From Schistosoma mansoni (taxonomy: Eukaryota > Platyhelminthes > Trematoda > Strigeidida > Schistosomatidae): 64,000 nucleotides of DNA. The first letter of the stretch is position 1; the number at the start of each line of letters is the position of its first letter. This document shows, one piece after another, positions 58,546-64,000 of this stretch. The translations under genes were made by a program, and so were the position numbers. The stretch covers positions 65,144,939-65,208,938 of the forward strand of contig NC_031495.1 in the NCBI RefSeq assembly GCF_000237925.1. Direction: 5' to 3'. The notes beneath the pieces were generated by a model. The model was given only the letters and a program-made list of their open reading frames with translations, was not told the origin of the DNA and searched no databases.

Positions 58546-61500
58546 CCTGAATATGTTAAACAATTGGCTGTTTATTTTGTTTATTTAGGATAATTTTATG
58601 TAATCAGTTTTGACCAATACTACTTTTGATTTTGAGAGCAAGTGATTCTACTCGTCCACATAAATTGAAGTATGTAGAGCAGAATTTCATTCTTCTGTCC
58701 ATTGAATGAACGTGCAATCATTCAACCACTAATCTACTGCATGTACATTCCTTTTGTTTTTGAATCGTATATCTTAGTGACTGATAGATGAATATGGGTT
58801 ACAGGTTACATTCCATTTGTTCTACTTGTTAGCTAGGTTCACTTTTATTCTAGTCTTATTTACTTAAAATTGATCCATTTTACAGCCCTCTAAATAGTCC
58901 TAAAAAAGTTTGGTGACTTACTGAAGTTAAACCATATGACGTTTATATGAACTTCTGTTACTATGTAAAACTCTTATTTGAAACCTTTTGTACTTGGAAT
59001 GATAATATCTTAATAGCCTTTAAAAAAACAAAGGTTATAATAAAAGAAACATGAATATGAATAATTAAGTTATTTAACAATCATACAATAGGAAATATAC
59101 GTATCATATTGGTCCATAAATAGTCCTCAAAGTTACCACTTACAATTCTCCTCGGAATATGACAGATGTACATACGTGCAGATCCTACGTCGTAACCGAC
59201 TGGCTATGATCAGTAATACTCTGACTTAAATATGGAGCCATTGGTACTAAACTTGACTGTAATAATCTGATTCATTCATTTTATGTTACTTTAATTTTTG
59301 TCGTATTCTATGCATTTTATGCAATAGAAATTTGAAACAAAGGGATCGGGAACTGACTCATTTGTTTTTCATGAATTCATATAATATTGATTATTGAAGT
59401 TATATATCCTCTTGTTGATAGCATCTCAACGAAAAATTGTCAACTGCAAAAACTCAAACTTGAAAAAAACTGTGCCTCTCATAGTATACAGATCTGTTTG
59501 TAGAAGGTAACGTTACAGTCTAAAGCTAAATGTTTTATTGACTAAACAATAATTTTGCGTAATATATCATTTATACTTACTAAGTCTATAGATTTTCCTT
59601 TCCAGTCAACATGGAATCAATTCTCTATTTTGTTTTCTCATTATCTTCACTGTTCTTCTCTATCATTTGTATCATTTGTCTCCGACTATTTTTTCAATGA
59701 AGAACTTTTTGGTTTCACAATATCCTGCCGTCGTCGTTCCTCTTTCTTTACTGTATTCATTTGTATCAACTCATAACAGTAAGCAGAAGGTTACAATAAT
59801 GATAATTGCTTTGTTTAATTGGATTTCATATTCATTGCCAACTTATATTCTTGCTTTATTTTCCTCTCTCTCTCACTCTCTCCCTTTCTTGTTATACAAT
59901 TAACAAAGTTATCCATGGTGAAAATTAAATTTTAAAGTTGAAAAAAAAGGAACCTTTTGGCTTTGGATAAATTCAGTTCCAATTCGTCATATTAAAAGTA
60001 AAATAATAAATCAAAAAATGGATATCTGAATTGTTCTTTTTTTCCTCCCCTACTTCTGGTCAATTTTGTTTTTCTTCATATTTCTAGTTTTTTTAATTTT
60101 TGTTTCTATGACCAGAATTTACTCTTGTTTTTCTTCTTCTTCTTAATCTCTTTACTTACTGATTTCTTTTTTTCCCTTCCTGTCTTATTGTTTTATATGA
60201 GATTTCAACTGTCAAATCTTATTCACTGATTAATCATTACTGAGACGTTTGTCATTTATTCTGCAGAAAAAAAAAGGTTCTAGATAGTTTTGTCAAATGT
60301 ACATCAATTCACATTTATGAAAAGGTTGACACAATTGTGAATAGATTATAATGAATGTATGTTTTTAAGAGACCAGTTTTTGCATTTGCATTTGCATTGC
60401 AATTAACGTAATGGGAAGAGAAAGAAAAAAAAGTAGTGTAGAATGCTGACGCATATAATAATTATAGGATAAAGGACATTGTTAAGGTGTTTTAACTATC
60501 ACTTGAATGGGAATACATTTTCTGTGGGTATTAATGTATCACTGATAAAGATAAATATAGGAAAAACAGCATTTTTGCAACATTGGATAATGATTTTCGG
60601 AATGGGACATACTACCTACACTACAAGTTTGGCATGGTTTCATAACAATAAAGTTCTGGATGAGTTAACCAAAAAAGATGTTCATGTTATTGTTTATTAG
60701 TGTTATTGAATGACATTTTATTCTATTTCTTTATTTGTTATGACTATGTTACTATACGATGTGACATGGCTTAGAATCAGTCAAAATTTGGAAATATACG
60801 TTCACAGGTTATCTTCTCTTAAATTCTCAGTTTCAAAACAATTTTTTGCCTTTTAACTCGTTTACTATTTCTTTGCTGTCAACGATACTACTACTGCTTC
60901 CAATACGTCGGTTTTCATCTCACTGAGTTGAAACGCTTAGACACTTAAACTTGGTATTTATAACAAGTTAAATTGTAATCCTTCAATCTGTAAACAGTGT
61001 AAGTTGAATTTTTTAAAAACCAATAATCATCAAGCAGATCATCAGCTAAATTATTTAGATATTTGATTTTAAAAGCAACAGGTATCAAGTTCAAACACAC
61101 TCTCTACCTAGTTCTGTTTTAATCACTAGCTATTTTCATTAGACCTCAGGTAAATAAAGTAACTGAAAGCCCATAGTACATAAACATATGCTTGATAAAT
61201 GAGTACTATTGTAAACGATAGAGTGATTTATTTCATGTCCAGTAACTGTTTTGTGTAACGCTACTAAGAACGGAGAATTTATGTTCATGTTTTATTGCGG
61301 ACTATATGCAGTATCTAAACCAACTGATAACTACATTGAATTTCCTAAAAGACAATTTTTAATCAGTAGAACAGTAATTCAATATTAACGACATCCAAAT
61401 TCTAGGCACTAAGTCACTAGTTCGAACCCTGTTTCACCTTAAGTTTGCACTACCCCATTGTGCCACTAGCTCTCACACTTGAAATCAGGTTTAAAACAGC

Positions 61501-61566
61501 GTACACGAATCTGTATCTGATAAATGAGTCCGTAATGAATTATAAAATGGAGACGAAATGGTCTGT

Positions 61567-62217
61567 CAGCAAAGACGGATAGCGATTAGCAGTGGAATCC
61601 GAGGACGCGCGAATACTTCGTCATATTTGGGACTAGTCAGCTCGGATGTACTTGCATTTCAGAGTTGATGTTCACTAGAACCCAGTACCCTCGCTTCACA
61701 CGCCATCGCGTTATCCACTCGCCCACTGAGTCCTGATAGCCCCTAGACTGTGCGATGGGGTGAAGTTTAAATTCATTTGGTATTGTTTGNNNNNNNNNNN
61801 NNNNNNNNNNNNNNNNNNNNNNNNNNNNNNNNNNNNNNNNNNNNNNNNNNNNNNNNNNNNNNNNNNNNNNNNNNNNNNNNNNNNNNNNNNNNNNNNNNNN
61901 NNNNNNNNNNNNNNNNNNNNNNNNNNNNNNNNNNNNNNNNNNNNNNNNNNNNNNNNNNNNNNNNNNNNNNNNNNNNNNNNNNNNNNNNNCATCAACTCTG
62001 AGATGCAGGTACATCCAGCAGACGAGTCCCAAATAGGACGAAACGCGTGTCCTGGATTCCACTGCTAGCCACTATCCATCTTTGCTTATCATACTTGTGA
62101 ATTGAGGCTATACCGAGGCAATACACACAGTATGCACATATGCCAATTAGAGACTGACCAGTTGCAGTCATAACGCATCGATGCGGAGATTCAAACAAAC
62201 AATACTAAATGAATTTC
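61567..62217. repeat. Inverted pair of Sm-alpha-like units around a gap
   Basis: Flanked by AAATGGTCTGT (61556-61566) and AAATGGTTTGT (62218-62228), 10 of 11 matching, so the whole block may be one insertion. The left unit is on minus with tRNA-like part (CACTGAGTCCTGATAGCC) and a damaged ribozyme. The right unit, after the gap, is on plus with the ribozyme at 62013-62058 (core CAGACGA in place of CTGACGA) and the leader complement ending AAACAATACTAAATGAATTT. Confidence 0.75.
61790..61989. other. Assembly gap (200 N)
   Basis: Exactly 200 N, placed at the centre of an inverted Sm-alpha-like pair, a structure that short-read assembly handles poorly. The true length is unknown. Confidence 1.
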
Positions 62218-62976
62218 AAATGGTTTGTTATTTTCTTTTTGTGTTTAAAGTTTGTTAATTACACTACAATAGATTATATTACTGTTTTTTCCGTCATAAT
62301 ACATTCATATCATGAAGCCAGTTCAGTGTCAACGCCAACTATAGTACACACACACACACACCTCTTGAGGTGATAACTTGGAGTTTTACTGCAGATTGAT
62401 GCATTTCATTTTGCTAAAATCTAACACTTTTGAGATTATTTAACCAAGTATTCAAGAGATAGTAATAAAATATTTTTTCCCATTATGTAGTCTACCTTTT
62501 AAAAATCTTTTTTTTACATTCAAAATTTCATTTCCATCTCATTCAATATTCAATTTTATGTCAACTAATTCTATTTAGTTTACTTTCTCATCATCCATGT
62601 GTTTACTATTTACGCTTTTTACTTCGTAGTATTAGTACCGTTTTTTTTCTTAATGAATAATTCATTGTCTCTGTTCACTTTTTTCTGTCAAATTTTTTGG
62701 TATGTTCTTTTTGTTGTTACGGATTTTATTCAACAAGATAAATATTACTCGGATGATTTGGTTAATCATTAAATAACACACTTTCATTACATCCCTGCTT
62801 GATGCTTTCTTACACACACACACATCCAAATAAACCTTCATACCTACATACGTACATACACCAATCTACTAATAATCTGTTACGTCTGATCAACAACGTG
62901 TGATCAACATTAAAAAAAGGGAAAACATACATACTCATACTAAATATTACAGTATTACTATTTTTTACGGCTACTT

Positions 62977-63165
62977 TAAGTAATGACTGATTTAAATTAC
63001 CTAGCTCATCAAAATTTCCAGTTAGTTTTTCGAATCCTATCTAAATCCCATAATTCTATTAAGAATGATAATATTTGGGATGAATTTGGAGTAATTCATT
63101 CGTTAATTTGTTCACTGAATGGTTCGCTACCATTGTTCCCTTGTTTACTAACTTTGTTCAACAGT
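62977..63165 (+). other. Possible coding exon, weak
   Basis: After ACGGCTACTTTAAG at 62979 a frame opens as MTDLNYLAHQNFQLVFRILS and runs to a stop near 63166 with fairly host-like codons. It is in the phase needed by the LIM gene (phase 1), but the donors inside it are poor. It may be chance. Confidence 0.2.
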
Positions 63166-63439
63166 TAGAATTAAGTTATAGATTGTAAATTGATTACCTT
63201 ATCAGTTTCAGTAGTTCAATGTTGTCCACTAATAATGTGAATTACTACACATTCGTCATTGAATAATTAGAGATTTCTTAAGAAGTTATATTTAGTTAGA
63301 TGCATAGCTGTGCTACTTTACATTTCTTACAAAATCTTAATACACTTTTCCAGAATTCTAAAATGAGTCATATTTCTCTGTACTCTAACAATCTGATTGA
63401 TACTAGATGATCAATGGTATGATTTTGTGGAGATTGTTG

Positions 63440-63665
63440 AGCTTCATTGGAATCCTGAACCAATTCAAATTAAACTATGACTGAAAACCTGGAATAACTA
63501 GATGACCGTTTCTTCCTAGTATCGGACTCCTCAGCCATGCGTACCCACGATCTCGCATTCGGAATTCAACCCGGGACCTTCAAACTCAAGAGCAAGCGCT
63601 TTACCTCTAGACCACTGAGACGCCATATAGCGATGTTAATGTCTAACTTCAAGCAATCCACGATA
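63440..63665 (-). repeat. Family B hammerhead retroposon, worn
   Basis: On minus: tRNA-like part (CTCAGTGGTCTAGAGG and GGGTTGAATTCC), then core CTGAGGA and GAAAC near 63505-63535 with a mismatched stem II, then the right arm ending in AACCTGGAATAAC (plus). Old and probably inactive. Confidence 0.7.
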
Positions 63666-63945
63666 TGCTAATACAGAGTTCACTTCTATCCTTTTTATCA
63701 AGAAATTTATTTATTCGAGTAAATTTTTGGTCCTGTAAATATTTATGCAATCAGTCTGGAAGATTATAGATGCAGTATTAGGCTCCATCTTCACAACTAG
63801 ATTAATTCGTTTGATCAACATTCTATGTGCGCGTAAAACAATTACAGTTATTTCTATACGACCCATATTTTTCAAAGGATTATTATTGAGAAAACATTTC
63901 TCGTACTCCCATTTAATCAATATACTACAAAATGCTTTCTTTTAG

Positions 63946-64000
63946 ATTACCTTGAAAAATTATCTTCCTGTCTATCATTAAATGTTTCTTCTACTACCAT
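63946..64000 (+). CDS. Probable LIM gene exon, cut by the window edge
   Basis: A strong acceptor (AATGCTTTCTTTTAG) ends at 63945. The following 55 bases are open in the phase left by the micro-exon at 47823, reading DYLEKLSSCLSLNVSSTT when joined to its final G. The Ser-rich content fits the linker. The exon runs off the window, so neither its donor nor its product can be checked. Confidence 0.45.

Larger units (their letters stand above)
47824..63945 (+). other. Intron region with several candidate small exons and retroposons
   Basis: Holds the LINE, family B, Penelope-like and Sm-alpha-like elements listed separately, plus simple repeats such as CA runs near 49176 and 62346 and a CT run near 53366. 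Open stretches such as 49322-49556 are low-complexity and lack splice support. Weak micro-exon candidates at 51766-51780 and 53221-53250 are noted as a finding. Confidence 0.5.

Noticed and set aside
60479-60700. Possible small gene of 73 codons
   Set aside because: No recognisable motif or splice context; AT-rich intron DNA easily yields frames of this length.

Overview
The window looks like AT-rich nuclear DNA of a schistosome blood fluke. The grounds are several copies of the Sm-alpha type tRNA-like retroposon with its hammerhead ribozyme, RTE-clade (SR2-like) LINE fragments, many LINE and SINE insertions inside very long introns, and micro-introns and micro-exons in the one large host gene. 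Two runs of exactly 200 N (35227-35426, 61790-61989) are scaffold gaps.

Layout. 1-1464 is unrecognised DNA ending in a weak LTR-like segment. 1890-2592 is an Sm-alpha-like copy abutting a 540-bp repeat ('family A'). 3223-3581 (minus) is an intronless linker histone H1 gene with a one-base frame slip. From 6730 to the right edge the plus strand carries a discontinuous gene for a LIM protein of the actin-binding-LIM (ABLIM/UNC-115) type: exons 6730-6825 and 6877-7060 (51-bp intron), 9612 to about 10057 or 10104, 42409-43030, a 45-nt micro-exon 47779-47823, and a probable exon entering at 63946. The first three encode two adjacent LIM domains; the later ones encode a Ser/Pro/Arg-rich linker. The start of the gene and any C-terminal villin headpiece are not seen.

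The introns are packed with retroposons. Family A (about 520 bp) has an AAAT-repeat tail. 'Family B' is a roughly 403-bp unit combining a tRNA-like pol III promoter, a type I hammerhead ribozyme and long inverted arms. Sm-alpha-like copies carry the known schistosome hammerhead. A LINE family with (TGAC)n tails, a related LINE with an AAAT tail, RTE/SR2-like LINEs, a 125-bp retroposon resembling the RTE 5' end, and a Penelope-like fragment are also present. Many insertions keep exact 10-13 bp target-site duplications, so their true ends can be read.

Most interesting: (1) family B is a hammerhead-bearing element that also occurs as tandem or permuted multimers bounded by a single target duplication (43777-44815, 30903-31343), as expected if a concatemeric or circular RNA was reverse transcribed; (2) family A shares its 3' tail with a LINE found at 33813-34214, identifying a likely mobilising partner; (3) a head-plus-tail LINE derivative (20531-21095) sits inside family A with a 12-bp duplication. 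All assignments are from reading the sequence; no database search was run.
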